Below are positions 16,933-26,192 of a DNA stretch of 64,000 nt, piece after piece (position 1 is the first letter of the stretch; every line of letters begins with the position of its first letter). The translations under genes were made by a program, and so were the position numbers. Where the stretch lies: assembly GCA_012103455.1 (NCBI GenBank), contig WLWT01000002.1, forward strand, positions 124,001 to 188,000, in the 5' to 3' direction. Source of the DNA: Gammaproteobacteria bacterium (GTDB taxonomy: Bacteria > Pseudomonadota > Gammaproteobacteria > HK1). The notes beneath the pieces were generated by a model. It was given only the letters and a program-made list of their open reading frames with translations, was not told where the DNA came from and did not search any database.

Positions 16933-18339
16933 TTACGCACCCTCCATCATGTGCCGCACATCGGTGAAATGGCCATGGATGGCCGCCGCCGCCGCCATCG
17001 CGGGACTCACCAAGTGCGTTCTGGAGCCGCGGCCTTGACGGCCCCTGAAGTTGCGGTTGGAGGTGGACGCCGAGCGCTCCCCGGGCGCCAAAGTGTCACC
17101 GTTCATACCCACACACATGGAGCATCCGGGGAGGCGCCACTCGAAGCCCGCATCCAGAAAAACCCGGTCCAAACCCTCCGCCTCGGCCTGCGCCTTCACC
17201 AGCCCCGAACCTGGCACCACCCATGCCGGAACGCTCACTTTGCGGCCCTTGGCCACCGCCGCCGCAGCCCGTAAATCTTCGATACGGCTGTTGGTGCAGG
17301 CGCCTATGAACACCTTGTCCACTCGCACATCTTGTATGGGCGTGCCGGCGGTTAAGCCCATGTAATCCAGCGCCGCGCGCATGGCGGCCCGCTGATCGGA
17401 ATCGGCCTCGTCCTCCGGATCCGGCACCGCCTCGGTCACCTGCACCGCCTCCTGCGGGCTATTGCCCCAGGTCACCATCGGTGCGATGGCCGCGCCGTCC
17501 AGCGACACTTGCCGGTCGAAGGCGGCATCCTCGTCCGAGGGCAGCGCCCGCCAGAACTCGAGCGCCCGTTGCCATTTATCGCCGCAGGGGGCGTAGGGAC
17601 GGCCTTCGATATATCGGTAAGTCAATTCATCCGGCGCCACGATGCCGGTGCGGCTACCGGCCTCGATGGTCATATTGCACAGGGTCAACCGCCCTTCCAT
17701 GGACAGTCCACGAATAGCCGGGCCGGCATACTCGATGGCATAACCAGTGCCACCGGCCGCGCCTATGTGGCGAATGATGGCGAGGATGAGGTCTTTAGCC
17801 GTCACGCCAAAGCCCAGCTGCCCAGCCACCGTGATGCGCATCGTCTGCGGGCGCTTTTGCCACAGCGTCTGCGTCGCCATGACATGGGCCACTTCCGAGG
17901 AGCCGATACCAAAAGAGATACATCCCAAGGCGCCGTGCGTGGAGGTATGCGAATCACCGCAGACCATCACCAATCCCGGCAGCGTGATGCCCTGCTCCGG
18001 GCCGACCACATGGGCAATACCCTGGCGCTTGTCGCCCCATGGAAATAGGTGCACGCCGAACTCGGCGGCGTTGGCGTCCACGGCGGCGACGATGGCACGG
18101 GCCCGCGGCTCGCTGATGGCGTCGATGGAGGCGGTATGGGTGGGCGTGTAGTGATCGGGCGTCAAGTAGGTTTGCAGAGGCCGGCGCAAGAGCCGGCCAG
18201 CGGCGCGCAGCTTGCGAAAGCCGTTGAAAGAGCCATCGTGGCACAGGTGCCTATCGACATAGAGCAAGGTCTGACCATCGTCGCGCTCGACCACCACGTG
18301 GTGGTCCCAAATCTTATCGAACAGGGTTTTCCCTGCCAT
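16933..18339 (-). CDS. leuC: 3-isopropylmalate dehydratase large subunit
   Basis: A 468-residue aconitase-superfamily protein starting MAGKTLFDKIWDHHVV. It holds the [4Fe-4S] cluster ligands in GACTNSR (near residue 347) and GCSMC (near 407 and 410), the GDSHTSTHGALG motif, and full-length domains 1-3. It works with LeuD just downstream. Element A1 lies 46 bases upstream of the start, so the promoter is either in that short gap, inside the element, or was displaced. Confidence 0.97.
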   Translation of the reverse strand: MAGKTLFDKIWDHHVVVERDDGQTLLYVDRHLCHDGSFNGFRKLRAAGRLLRRPLQTYLTPDHYTPTHTASIDAISEPRARAIVAAVDANAAEFGVHLFPWGDKRQGIAHVVGPEQGITLPGLVMVCGDSHTSTHGALGCISFGIGSSEVAHVMATQTLWQKRPQTMRITVAGQLGFGVTAKDLILAIIRHIGAAGGTGYAIEYAGPAIRGLSMEGRLTLCNMTIEAGSRTGIVAPDELTYRYIEGRPYAPCGDKWQRALEFWRALPSDEDAAFDRQVSLDGAAIAPMVTWGNSPQEAVQVTEAVPDPEDEADSDQRAAMRAALDYMGLTAGTPIQDVRVDKVFIGACTNSRIEDLRAAAAVAKGRKVSVPAWVVPGSGLVKAQAEAEGLDRVFLDAGFEWRLPGCSMCVGMNGDTLAPGERSASTSNRNFRGRQGRGSRTHLVSPAMAAAAAIHGHFTDVRHMMEGA

Positions 18340-18384
18340 GACCCGATTCTCCTAGCGAGGATTGTGGAAAAAACAACGCTTCAA

Positions 18385-18524
18385 GGGCACCTCTAACAAT
18401 GCACTTTTTCCGCGCTTGCGGCGTCAGCGCCGTGCTCCAATCCTCAGGTATCACCTATACACTGCGGTGGTGCGCGCGGTGCTTCCTTGCACTCACGAAA
18501 CAATGACTATTTTTAGCGGCGCCC
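18385..18524 (+). mobile_element. Family A short inverted-repeat element, copy A1
   Basis: 140 bp, ends GGGCACCTCTAACAATGC and TTTTTAGCGGCGCCC, flanked by a 4-bp TCAA duplication (18381-18384 and 18525-18528). Internal core as in the other copies (tcaggtatcacctatacactg). It lies in the leuC upstream region; the remainder of 18340-18716 holds no gene I can support. Confidence 0.9.
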
Positions 18525-18716
18525 TCAAACAGTGTAGTTCTGAATGGCGCCCTGGGGTTGAGGAGGGCGGCCCGATCGCGCCTCCCTATTGACCCGATCC
18601 TATTTAAACGTGGCACGGCGCATTTTTCTGTATTTTTGCCGCCAGCCGAGTATTATTTTCCGCTTTACCGGTCCAAATCGGACCCACTTACACGCCGTCA
18701 GTGAGGATCGACACCA

Positions 18717-19544
18717 TTGCGCCACTCCGCCAAGCCGCTCGTCGCGGTATCAGCCAGCTACATGGAAATCGCCGAGCGCCGCCACCCGGCCTATGCCAGC
18801 AGCGCGAAAAACGTGGACGCGCTGCTCGAGTTCTCAGGCTGCATTCCATTGCTGGTACCCGCCGCAGGCGATCGCTTGGACGCGGAAGAACTGGTTGAAC
18901 ACATCGACGGACTGCTGCTGACCGGCGGGCGGGCCAACGTGGAGCCCCACCATTTCGGCGGTGCGCCCTTTCCGCCGGACGAACCCATCGATCCGGGCCG
19001 CGATGGCATCATGCTGCCGTTGGTGCGAGCCTGCGTTGATGCCGGAGTGCCCATTTTCGGCGTCTGCCGGGGCATTCAGGAGATGAATGTGGCACTAGGC
19101 GGTTCATTGCATTACCGCTGCCACTTGGTACCCGGCATGCAAGATCACCGCATGCCGCGGCACCCGGAGGTCACCCAGGAAGAGATCTTCAAATTGCGCC
19201 ACGAGATTCGGTTAACGCCGGACGGCAGCTTGCGCGGCTACGCCGGCGCCGCCAGCGTGTGGGTCAACTCATTGCACGGTCAAAGCATTCACCGCGTCGC
19301 CGATCGGTTGAGGGTGGAAGCCACGGCGCCCGATGGGGTTATCGAAGCGGTCAGGCTCAAGCAGGACCCCACCTTCACCGTCGGCGTGCAATGGCATGCG
19401 GAATGGAAACCCGAGGAGCACGATCTGTCGCGCACGCTGTTCGAGGCCTTCGGTGAAGCGACCCGGATACGGGCATTGGCGCGCGCCAGTGGTGGGGCTG
19501 GTCAACTTCGTGTCAATCCGCCTCTGCGCGCTGCGACAGCCTAG
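18717..19544 (+). CDS. Class I glutamine amidotransferase-like hydrolase (PuuD family)
   Basis: A 275-residue peptidase-C26 protein starting at TTG 18717. Seen: LLLTGGRANVEPHHFG, the nucleophile elbow FGVCRGIQEMN with cysteine near residue 116, and GVQWHAEWKPEEH with the catalytic histidine and glutamate near 226-228. PuuD members hydrolyse gamma-glutamyl amides such as gamma-glutamyl-GABA in putrescine use; the exact substrate here is not certain. The gene converges on the next with a 4-base overlap of the ends. No puuA/B/C neighbours are seen. Confidence 0.85.
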   Translation: MRHSAKPLVAVSASYMEIAERRHPAYASSAKNVDALLEFSGCIPLLVPAAGDRLDAEELVEHIDGLLLTGGRANVEPHHFGGAPFPPDEPIDPGRDGIMLPLVRACVDAGVPIFGVCRGIQEMNVALGGSLHYRCHLVPGMQDHRMPRHPEVTQEEIFKLRHEIRLTPDGSLRGYAGAASVWVNSLHGQSIHRVADRLRVEATAPDGVIEAVRLKQDPTFTVGVQWHAEWKPEEHDLSRTLFEAFGEATRIRALARASGGAGQLRVNPPLRAATA

Positions 19545-20431
19545 CCGGCGTGTTCCTTGAAGAACGCCCCCACCCTATCGATCGCCTGGCGCGCCTCGGG
19601 TAACACATCGGCGAAACCGTGCCAGCCATGAAACATATACGCCCACGGCTCGAAACACACATCGACGCCAGCGGCCTGCGCCTTCTCGGCGAAAGCGGCG
19701 CTGTCGTCCAACATCGTCTCGGCCGTCCCCACCTGAAGCAGGAGCGGCGGCAGTCCATGCAGATCGCCGTGTAGCGGCGAGGCCAGCGGCGTCAACGCAT
19801 CCGCCCCCGCCAAGTAGAGGCCGGCCATGCGATCCAAGTACTGCTTGCTGATGACCGGATCCAGCGCCGCGTTGGCTTGATAAGACGCACCGCTTTGCGT
19901 GAGATCGGTCCAAGCGCTCATAGGCACGGCAGCGGCGGGCAACGCCAACCCCTCATCGCGCGCCCCCAGCAGCAGCGCCAAGGTCAAACCACCGCCAGCG
20001 GATATACCACCCACCACGATACGCCCGGCTGCCGTGCCCTCGGCGAGTAACCACCGGTACACGGTCAAGCAATCATCGATAGCCGCCGGAAACGGATGCT
20101 CCGGCGCGAGCCGGTAACCCACAGCAAGACAGCGCGCTCGCGCCGCCGCGCTGATCGCCGCCGCCGTTGCCCGCGATGCGGCGACCGAGCCGCGGTAATA
20201 ACCGCCGCCGTGAATGAACAAGAACACATGGTCTTGGCGGGCACCCGGCATCTCGATCCATTCGCAAGGGATGCCGTCAGCGCTGACCGCCGTATACACC
20301 GTGCCATCCGGTAACGGGGCTTGTTGACCAGCGGCCTCGCTGGCGGCGCGCAACTCCTCGACTGTCTGATCCGGCTCGTAAGGCGCCGCCCGTTTGGCCG
20401 CGAGTATTTGCTCAAGTGCGGGGTTGGTCAT
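19541..20431 (-). CDS. Alpha/beta hydrolase, hormone-sensitive-lipase family
   Basis: A 296-residue esterase from ATG 20431 (MTNPALEQILAAKRAAP), chosen because GGAGGAA lies 8 bases upstream; the open frame runs 10 codons further. It has the oxyanion motif HGGGYYRG near residue 74, the nucleophile GISAGG near 146, and FHGWHGF near the end with the catalytic histidine. Family members cleave short-chain esters or lactones. The natural substrate is unknown. Confidence 0.88.
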   Translation of the reverse strand: MTNPALEQILAAKRAAPYEPDQTVEELRAASEAAGQQAPLPDGTVYTAVSADGIPCEWIEMPGARQDHVFLFIHGGGYYRGSVAASRATAAAISAAARARCLAVGYRLAPEHPFPAAIDDCLTVYRWLLAEGTAAGRIVVGGISAGGGLTLALLLGARDEGLALPAAAVPMSAWTDLTQSGASYQANAALDPVISKQYLDRMAGLYLAGADALTPLASPLHGDLHGLPPLLLQVGTAETMLDDSAAFAEKAQAAGVDVCFEPWAYMFHGWHGFADVLPEARQAIDRVGAFFKEHAG

Positions 20432-20559
20432 GGATAAAGTTCCTCCGACATGTTCGATCATCGCGCCTAGCCTACTTCTGGCGGCTCGCTTTACAAGCTA
20501 ATTTACTCACTCTTACACTGCCCGGCTGCATTGACCCAGAGTAGTCGAGGAATCCTGCC

Positions 20560-22449
20560 GTGGAGCCCAGCCATCGCGAATCTACCATTGTGCAACTGCG
20601 CGCCAACAGAATCGCGAAACGCGACCAGTTACGCGAGCGCGGCATCGATCCCTACCCGGCCAGTGTATCTAGGACGCATCATGCCGCGCAGATCGACTCC
20701 GAGGAAGCATTCGCCGGTAAGACCGTCACCGTGGCCGGGCGCATACTCTCTTGGCGCCAGCACGGTGCCATCACTTTCTCGCACATACAAGATGGGTCCG
20801 GGCGCATACAGCTCTTTTTTCAGAAAAAAGTCTTGAACGGGCCGGAGGCCACCTCGCCGATGGCCTACGAAGATTTAGGGTTGCTGGACATCGGCGACTT
20901 CGTCGAGGCAACGGGCACGGTCATACGGACCCAACGCGGCGAGATATCGGTCTTGCCCACCGCCGTGCGCCCCCTGGTCAAAACGCTCAGACCTTTGCCG
21001 GACAAATGGGCCGGCCTCAAAGATCGCGAACTGGTGTTGCGCAAACGGTACATAGATACCACGCTACAGCCTGAAAGACGGCGGGCGTTCGAGCAGATCT
21101 CGAAGATGCTCTTTCAGATCCGCGCCTTCTTGCATGGCCGCGGATTCGTGGAATGCCTGACGCCCATCCTGCAACCCCAATACGGCGGTGGCAGTGCGCG
21201 TCCGTTTCTCACCCACATCAATGATCTGGATCTCAAAGTCTATCTGGCGATTTCCCATGAGCTGTACTTGAAGCGCATGATCGCGGCGGGATTCGAGAAT
21301 GTGTTCACCATTGGCCGGTATTTTCGTAACGAGGGCATCGATAGAACGCATCAACCCGAGTTCTCCATGCTCGAGACCATGAGCGCGTTCAATTCCTATG
21401 AATACAATATGGATCTCCTGCAAGCGTTATATCAGCACGTAACCATCGGCGCGTTTGGCACCAGCGAGTTCAATGTTCGGGGCAATACGGTCGATTTCTC
21501 CAGTGAATGGCGGCGGGTTTCCATGGTCGATGCGGTTATCGAGGCATCCGGCATCGACTTCAGCAAGCTGGCTAATTTCGAGCAGGCGCAAGCCGTACTC
21601 ACCGATGCGAAGATATCCTCCGAGGCCACCTCCATAGGCGCAGCTTTGGTGGATTATTTCGAGGAAAAAATAAGGCCCGGCCTCATTCAGCCGACCATTG
21701 TTTATGGCCATCCGGCCGAAGTCTCGCCCCTGGCCAAACCCATGCCGGAAGACCAGCGTTTCGCCCAGCGGTTCGAGCTTTTCGTGGGCGGCATGGAATG
21801 CTCCGAGAACTGGACCGAGCAAAACGATCCCGAAGCGCTGCTCGAAACCTGGCGCCGGCTCGCGGCGACTAAAGATCCTGCATCCGAAGAGGTGCACCCG
21901 ATCGATTACGATTTCCTCGAGGTGCTGGAACACGGCATGCCGCCCACTACCGGAATCGGCCCGGGGATAGAACGCATGGCGATGTTGCTCACGGGCAATG
22001 ACAACATCGACGATGTGGTGTTTTTCCCCATGATGCGGCCGGCTTACTCACGGGAAAACCAAGCGATATTCAATTTGCCGGAGCGCCCGGCCGATATCGT
22101 TCTCACGCAGCGGCCAATGCGCATTGGCTTGGAGCGCCTCGAGCAGATGGTTGCGCAAGGCGCGCTTTCCATTGCCGGTCAACCGATCCGGATCACGCCG
22201 CATCTGGAAGTGCTGCAACCGGCCAAAACCGGCGCATCCACTCTACTCATCGGTGATGCCGACGTCGTCGGGCTGCTAGCGGAGCGGGCCATAGAGCTCA
22301 CCGGATATGTAGTTGCAGCCGGCGCCGAAGTGCAGCTTGCTCAAGAGGCGGAAAAATTCGAGGCGTATCTCAAAGAGAAATTTCAGGCGGTTTGCGCCAG
22401 CGCCGCCCCATTGTCCATAGAAGTGCTGTCAACTCAATTCGATGCCTAG
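20560..22449 (+). CDS. lysS: Atypical class II lysyl-tRNA synthetase with C-terminal extension
   Basis: A 629-residue class II synthetase from GTG 20560 (GAGGAA about 9 bases upstream). It has an anticodon-binding OB fold (VTVAGRILSWRQHGAITFSH), motif 2 around GRYFRNEGIDRTHQPEFSMLE-like residues near 255, and motif 3 GIGPGIERMAMLL near 468, in place of the more usual GLGxGIDR. It charges tRNA-Lys with lysine. Standard LysS is about 500 residues; here about 125 extra residues follow (ITPHLEVLQPAKTGASTL onward), of no family I recognise. It may be a laterally acquired or second LysRS. The next gene overlaps by 8 bases. Confidence 0.85.
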   Translation: MEPSHRESTIVQLRANRIAKRDQLRERGIDPYPASVSRTHHAAQIDSEEAFAGKTVTVAGRILSWRQHGAITFSHIQDGSGRIQLFFQKKVLNGPEATSPMAYEDLGLLDIGDFVEATGTVIRTQRGEISVLPTAVRPLVKTLRPLPDKWAGLKDRELVLRKRYIDTTLQPERRRAFEQISKMLFQIRAFLHGRGFVECLTPILQPQYGGGSARPFLTHINDLDLKVYLAISHELYLKRMIAAGFENVFTIGRYFRNEGIDRTHQPEFSMLETMSAFNSYEYNMDLLQALYQHVTIGAFGTSEFNVRGNTVDFSSEWRRVSMVDAVIEASGIDFSKLANFEQAQAVLTDAKISSEATSIGAALVDYFEEKIRPGLIQPTIVYGHPAEVSPLAKPMPEDQRFAQRFELFVGGMECSENWTEQNDPEALLETWRRLAATKDPASEEVHPIDYDFLEVLEHGMPPTTGIGPGIERMAMLLTGNDNIDDVVFFPMMRPAYSRENQAIFNLPERPADIVLTQRPMRIGLERLEQMVAQGALSIAGQPIRITPHLEVLQPAKTGASTLLIGDADVVGLLAERAIELTGYVVAAGAEVQLAQEAEKFEAYLKEKFQAVCASAAPLSIEVLSTQFDA

Positions 22450-23053
22450 AGAACCGGGCGCAATGTTGACCGGCCGCTTCGTCATCATCGGCTACGGCTC
22501 CTTGCTGTGGGATTTGGAGATCCTGGAGCCGCACGTGGAACACCCTTGGTTACTGAACGGCGGGCCGCCACTGCCCATGGAATTCAGCCGTGTTTCGCCC
22601 AAGCGCAAGATGGGTTTGGTGGTGGTCATGGATCCGGACAACGGTATCGACTGCGAGACCCATGTGATCGCCAGCCTGCTCGGCGATATTCATGCAACCG
22701 CCGAAGACTTGAGAGCACGGGAGCGGGCCAAGAGCATAGAGCACATTGGCGCGGTGTGTATGCGCACGGGATTCGAGCGCTCCACCTATGCGCATTTAGC
22801 TACCCGGGTACGCCAGTGGTGTGCCAGGGAAAATGCCGCCGGTGCCGTTTGGACCGATCTGTCGCAGAACTTCGCGGCCGCCACCGGTCAACCGTTCTCG
22901 TTGGACAATGCACTCGCTTACTTGAAAACCCTGCGCGGCGAGCACTTGGCAGAGGCGGTGCGTTATATAGACAACGCACCGGAACAGACCAACACGCCAC
23001 TGAGGCGTATGCTCCGATCGGACCCTTGGTGGCAAGCGCTGGAGCGTTCCTGA
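22442..23053 (+). CDS. Gamma-glutamylcyclotransferase-like fold protein
   Basis: A 203-residue protein overlapping the lysS stop; an ATG at 22463 (MLTGRFVIIGYGSLLWD) is an equally good start. The FVIIGYGSLLWD opening is the substrate-binding signature of the GGCT/ChaC-like fold. The ChaC-type catalytic glutamate is not clearly placed, so activity toward gamma-glutamyl peptides is uncertain. Its position at the end of lysS suggests co-transcription. Confidence 0.65.
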   Translation: MPREPGAMLTGRFVIIGYGSLLWDLEILEPHVEHPWLLNGGPPLPMEFSRVSPKRKMGLVVVMDPDNGIDCETHVIASLLGDIHATAEDLRARERAKSIEHIGAVCMRTGFERSTYAHLATRVRQWCARENAAGAVWTDLSQNFAAATGQPFSLDNALAYLKTLRGEHLAEAVRYIDNAPEQTNTPLRRMLRSDPWWQALERS

Positions 23054-23140
23054 CGATATGACTTGCGCTACGACTCAATTTCTCAACTACACGGGAATAC
23101 GCTATGTTGCCGTTCTTTTTCAACCAGGATTGATGCAAGC

Positions 23141-23853
23141 ATGCCGCTGCCTCCATCGGCCGCTAGAGATCTGATGCACAACCGTGACATCGTGTGCCGC
23201 GGATACCGGCGCCGCGACGGTCTGTGGGACATAGAAGGCCACATCGTCGATACCAAACCCTTCAGCTATGACGACCCGCTGGGCACCGAGTTCGAGGCGG
23301 GCCGCCCCGTTCATGGTATGTACATCCGCCTGACCGTTGATGATGATCTGCTCATCCATGAAGCCATCGCCGTATCCGATTGGACGCCCTACCGACACTG
23401 TAAGCTGGCGGCGCCCAACTTCTCGGCCTTAAAAGGCGTGCGCATAGGCCCCGGCTGGTGGCGGGAAGTGCAAACCCGCGTGGGTGGGACGCGGGGTTGC
23501 ACCCACTTAGGGGCACCTGCTAAAAATGCACTTTTTCCGCGATTGCGGCGTCAGCGCCGTGCTCGAATCCTCAGGTATCACCTATACACTGCGGTTGTGC
23601 GCGCGGTGCTTCCTTGCACTCATGAAAAAATGACTATTTTTAGCAGGTGCCCTTAGTAGAGTTGCTGCGGCCACTGGCGACGACGGCTTATCAAACCTTG
23701 AGCGGGGTTCGGCAATATGGCGGCGGGCACGACCACCGGCCGCCGCAATGGCTTGATACATGCATCGCTCACGCCGCCAACAGTCCAGTGACCGCGCGGC
23801 TCTTCCCCGCGTTCTACACCGGTCCGGCACAAACGCGAGAACCATCGACATGA
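23141..23853 (+). pseudogene. DUF2889 gene split by element A2
   Basis: The first part (MPLPPSAARDLMHNRD to VGGTRGCTHL) and the second (VELLRPLATTAYQTL to AFYTGPAQTREPST) are the two halves of a DUF2889 protein of about 190 residues. They are separated by the 142-bp element with a TTAG duplication; removing it joins CTHL to VELLRP in frame. As it stands, translation runs into the element and ends about 45 codons later. Function of DUF2889 unknown. The gene overlaps the next by ATGA. Confidence 0.9.
23511..23652 (+). mobile_element. Family A element, copy A2
   Basis: 142 bp with 14-bp or longer perfect ends (GGGCACCTGCTAAAAATG / ATTTTTAGCAGGTGCCC) and a 4-bp TTAG duplication at 23507-23510 and 23653-23656. 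It interrupts the DUF2889 gene. Confidence 0.95.
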
Positions 23854-24491
23854 CACTACGGGTCATCGGCGCCGGTCTAGGGCGCACCGGCACCATGTCC
23901 TTGAAGCTGGCTTTGGAGAGGCTCGGTTTCGGCCCGTGCTATCACATGTACGAAGTGGTTGATCATCCCGAGCATGATCCGGTGTGGCTGGCGGCGACGC
24001 GGGGTGAGGCGGTCGATTGGGATGCGCTGTTTAGCGGGTACAACTCAGGCGTGGATTGGCCCATCGCCGCGTTTTGGCCCGAGTTGTCGCAGCACTATCC
24101 GGATGCCAAGTTCATCCTCACGCAGCGCGAAGACGCCGCCACCTGGTACCGCAGCTTTAGCGCCACCATTTTGCCGGCTTTACAGGCCCCGGATGAAGCA
24201 ACATCGGTGCACCGGCAGATGACCCGCTCGCTCATCCTCGAGCGGACCTTCAATGGCAAGTACGAGGACCAGGCATACGTCATGGATACCTATCTCGAAC
24301 ACAACCAAGCGGTGCGCGACACCCTGCCACCCGAGCGCTTGCTGTCGTATCGAACGGGAGCGGGATGGGAGCCTATTTGTGCCTTCCTGGGGGTGGCGGT
24401 GCCGGATGAACCGTTCCCGCACACCAACTCCACGGCGCAATTCCAATCACGGGTGAAAACCCGGCGCGATGCCCGCGAGCCTGCATCGTGA
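23850..24491 (+). CDS. Sulfotransferase-family protein
   Basis: A 213-residue protein from ATG 23850, overlapping the DUF2889 stop. It starts MTLRVIGAGLGRTGTMSLKL, where GLGRTGTMSL is the 5'-phosphosulfate-loop seen in a sulfotransferase subfamily (DUF-type, animal and bacterial NAD-dependent-epimerase-like names are often given in error). The sequence FILTQREDAATWYRSF fits the 3'-phosphate-binding region. It would transfer sulfate from PAPS to an unknown acceptor. It overlaps the next gene by GTGA. Confidence 0.75.
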   Translation: MTLRVIGAGLGRTGTMSLKLALERLGFGPCYHMYEVVDHPEHDPVWLAATRGEAVDWDALFSGYNSGVDWPIAAFWPELSQHYPDAKFILTQREDAATWYRSFSATILPALQAPDEATSVHRQMTRSLILERTFNGKYEDQAYVMDTYLEHNQAVRDTLPPERLLSYRTGAGWEPICAFLGVAVPDEPFPHTNSTAQFQSRVKTRRDAREPAS

Positions 24492-25555
24492 ACGCCAACA
24501 ACAACGCCAGCAATAACAACGCCAGCAATAACAACACCTGGCTGGCGCTCACCGAGGAGGCGGCGCTGGAGCCGGAGTTGCCCATTTGCGATCCGCACCA
24601 TCATCTGTGGGATGGCAAAGACGGTTACGCCGCTAGCCGCTACTTCGTGCACGATTACTTGGCCGACATCGCTGGCACCGCAAAGGACGGGAGTACGTCG
24701 CACAACGTGGTGTCATCGGTGTTCATCGAATGCGGGACGATGTTTAAACAGGACGGCTCCTGCTTCATGGCGCCGCTAGGGGAAACCGAGTTCGCCAATG
24801 GCCAGGCAGCGATGGCGGCAGCGGGTATTTATGGCGGCACGCGGGTCGCCGCCGGCATCGTAGCGACTGCTTATCTAACGGAGGGTGACAGCGCCGCGGC
24901 CCTACTGGACGCGCACATGGCGGCAGCGCCGGACCGGCTCAAAGGTATTCGCCAAGGCGCCACCCACGATCCGCATCCGGAGGTGCCCAACCATCGCACG
25001 GCACCACCGGCGGGCATGTTGATGGACGCGCGTTTCCGCCAAGGATTCGCCCACCTGAGCCGCAGAAACCTGAGCTTTGAAGCCTGGTGCTTTCACCATC
25101 AGATCCCCGAGGTCACGTCGCTGGCGCGGGCTTTTGCCGATACCACCATCATCTTGGATCACTTTGGCGGCCCCCTAGGCATAGGCCCATACGCTGGACG
25201 GCGCGATGAAGTGTTTCGGGAATGGCGGGCGGCGGTGACGGAACTCGCCCGCTGTGACAATGTGTACGCAAAACTAGGCGGGCTCGCCATGCCGGTCAAC
25301 GGCTTCGACTGGCATAAGCGCGATAAGCCGCCCACCAGCGCAGCGTTCGTCATCGCCAATCGCCCGTATTATGAGCACACCATCGAAGTATTCGGCACTT
25401 CCCGGTGTATGTTCGAATCGAACTTTCCCGTGGACCGGGCAAGCGTTAGCTTTACCGTACTTTGGAATGCATTCAAGCGCATGACGGCGCCCTACTCGGC
25501 CAGCGAGCGCGCCCAACTATTTCACGACACGGCCACTCGCGTGTACCGGCTCTAA
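24488..25555 (+). CDS. Amidohydrolase-2 family metal-dependent hydrolase
   Basis: A 355-residue TIM-barrel protein starting at GTG 24488. It shows ICDPHHHLWDGKDG near residue 35 (metal-binding HxH), a FHHQIPEV strand, ILDHFGG and a late MFESNFPVDRASVSF with a conserved acidic position. The family hydrolyses lactones or decarboxylates aromatic acids. The start carries a short repeat NNNASNNNAS encoded by 15-bp tandem units. It overlaps the sulfotransferase gene, so lysS-GGCT-DUF2889-sulfotransferase-amidohydrolase reads as a compact transcription unit. Substrate unknown. Confidence 0.85.
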   Translation: MNANNNASNNNASNNNTWLALTEEAALEPELPICDPHHHLWDGKDGYAASRYFVHDYLADIAGTAKDGSTSHNVVSSVFIECGTMFKQDGSCFMAPLGETEFANGQAAMAAAGIYGGTRVAAGIVATAYLTEGDSAAALLDAHMAAAPDRLKGIRQGATHDPHPEVPNHRTAPPAGMLMDARFRQGFAHLSRRNLSFEAWCFHHQIPEVTSLARAFADTTIILDHFGGPLGIGPYAGRRDEVFREWRAAVTELARCDNVYAKLGGLAMPVNGFDWHKRDKPPTSAAFVIANRPYYEHTIEVFGTSRCMFESNFPVDRASVSFTVLWNAFKRMTAPYSASERAQLFHDTATRVYRL

Positions 25556-25574
25556 TGAACATGGACATTTGACG

Positions 25575-26126
25575 ATGGCGAATTCACTACAAGATCAACT
25601 GCGTAAAAGCGGCCTCGTATCGGCGCAAAAATCCCGTCAAGCCAATGCCGAGAAGCGCAAGAAAAAACGCCGCCAGCGGGCTGGGGAAACCGATACTGGA
25701 GCGCAGCAGCAAGCGGCGGCTATGCAGCAGCGCAAGGCGGAAAAATTAGCCCGGGATCAGGCGCTCAATGCCGCCCGCGAAGCCACAGCGCAAGCCAAAG
25801 CCATCAGCGCCCAGATCCGCCAATTGGTGGCAATGAACCGCATCGCCCATGAAACGGACGAAGACGGTATCCCTTACCACTTCGTGGTAGACGGCAAGGT
25901 CCGCAAGCTGCACATGACCGGCGAATTGCACCGCGCAGTCACAGCAGGTCAAGTGGCCATCGTGCACGATGAGGACGGTTTCTCATTAGTGCCCAGCGCC
26001 GCCGCCGAAAAGATAAAGTCTCGCGATGCCGATAAAGTGGTGGTCTTAAACGACCGTAGCGATGACATAGCGGATGAGGACGACCCTTACGCGCAGTTCA
26101 AGGTACCCGATGATCTGATGTGGTAG
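25575..26126 (+). CDS. DUF2058 family protein (YaiL-like)
   Basis: A 183-residue protein from ATG 25575 (MANSLQDQLRKSGLVSA). The first third is very basic and helical (KSRQANAEKRKKKRRQRAG), the middle is glutamine/alanine-rich, and the C-terminal half has DGIPYHFVVDGKVRKLHM. This is the pattern of DUF2058 proteins common in gammaproteobacteria, thought to associate with nucleic acids or nucleoproteins. No clear operon partner. Confidence 0.85.
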   Translation: MANSLQDQLRKSGLVSAQKSRQANAEKRKKKRRQRAGETDTGAQQQAAAMQQRKAEKLARDQALNAAREATAQAKAISAQIRQLVAMNRIAHETDEDGIPYHFVVDGKVRKLHMTGELHRAVTAGQVAIVHDEDGFSLVPSAAAEKIKSRDADKVVVLNDRSDDIADEDDPYAQFKVPDDLMW

Positions 26127-26192
26127 CACCACCCGGTTAGCCGTCTTTCAGTGCCCCACTAATATGCATAAGAGAATTCCTAGGAGCAACAC

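Noticed and set aside
23511..23652. Short open frames starting MHFFRDCGVSAV inside family A copies
   Set aside because: Present in all forward copies simply because the element is repeated; no ribosome site and no known family.
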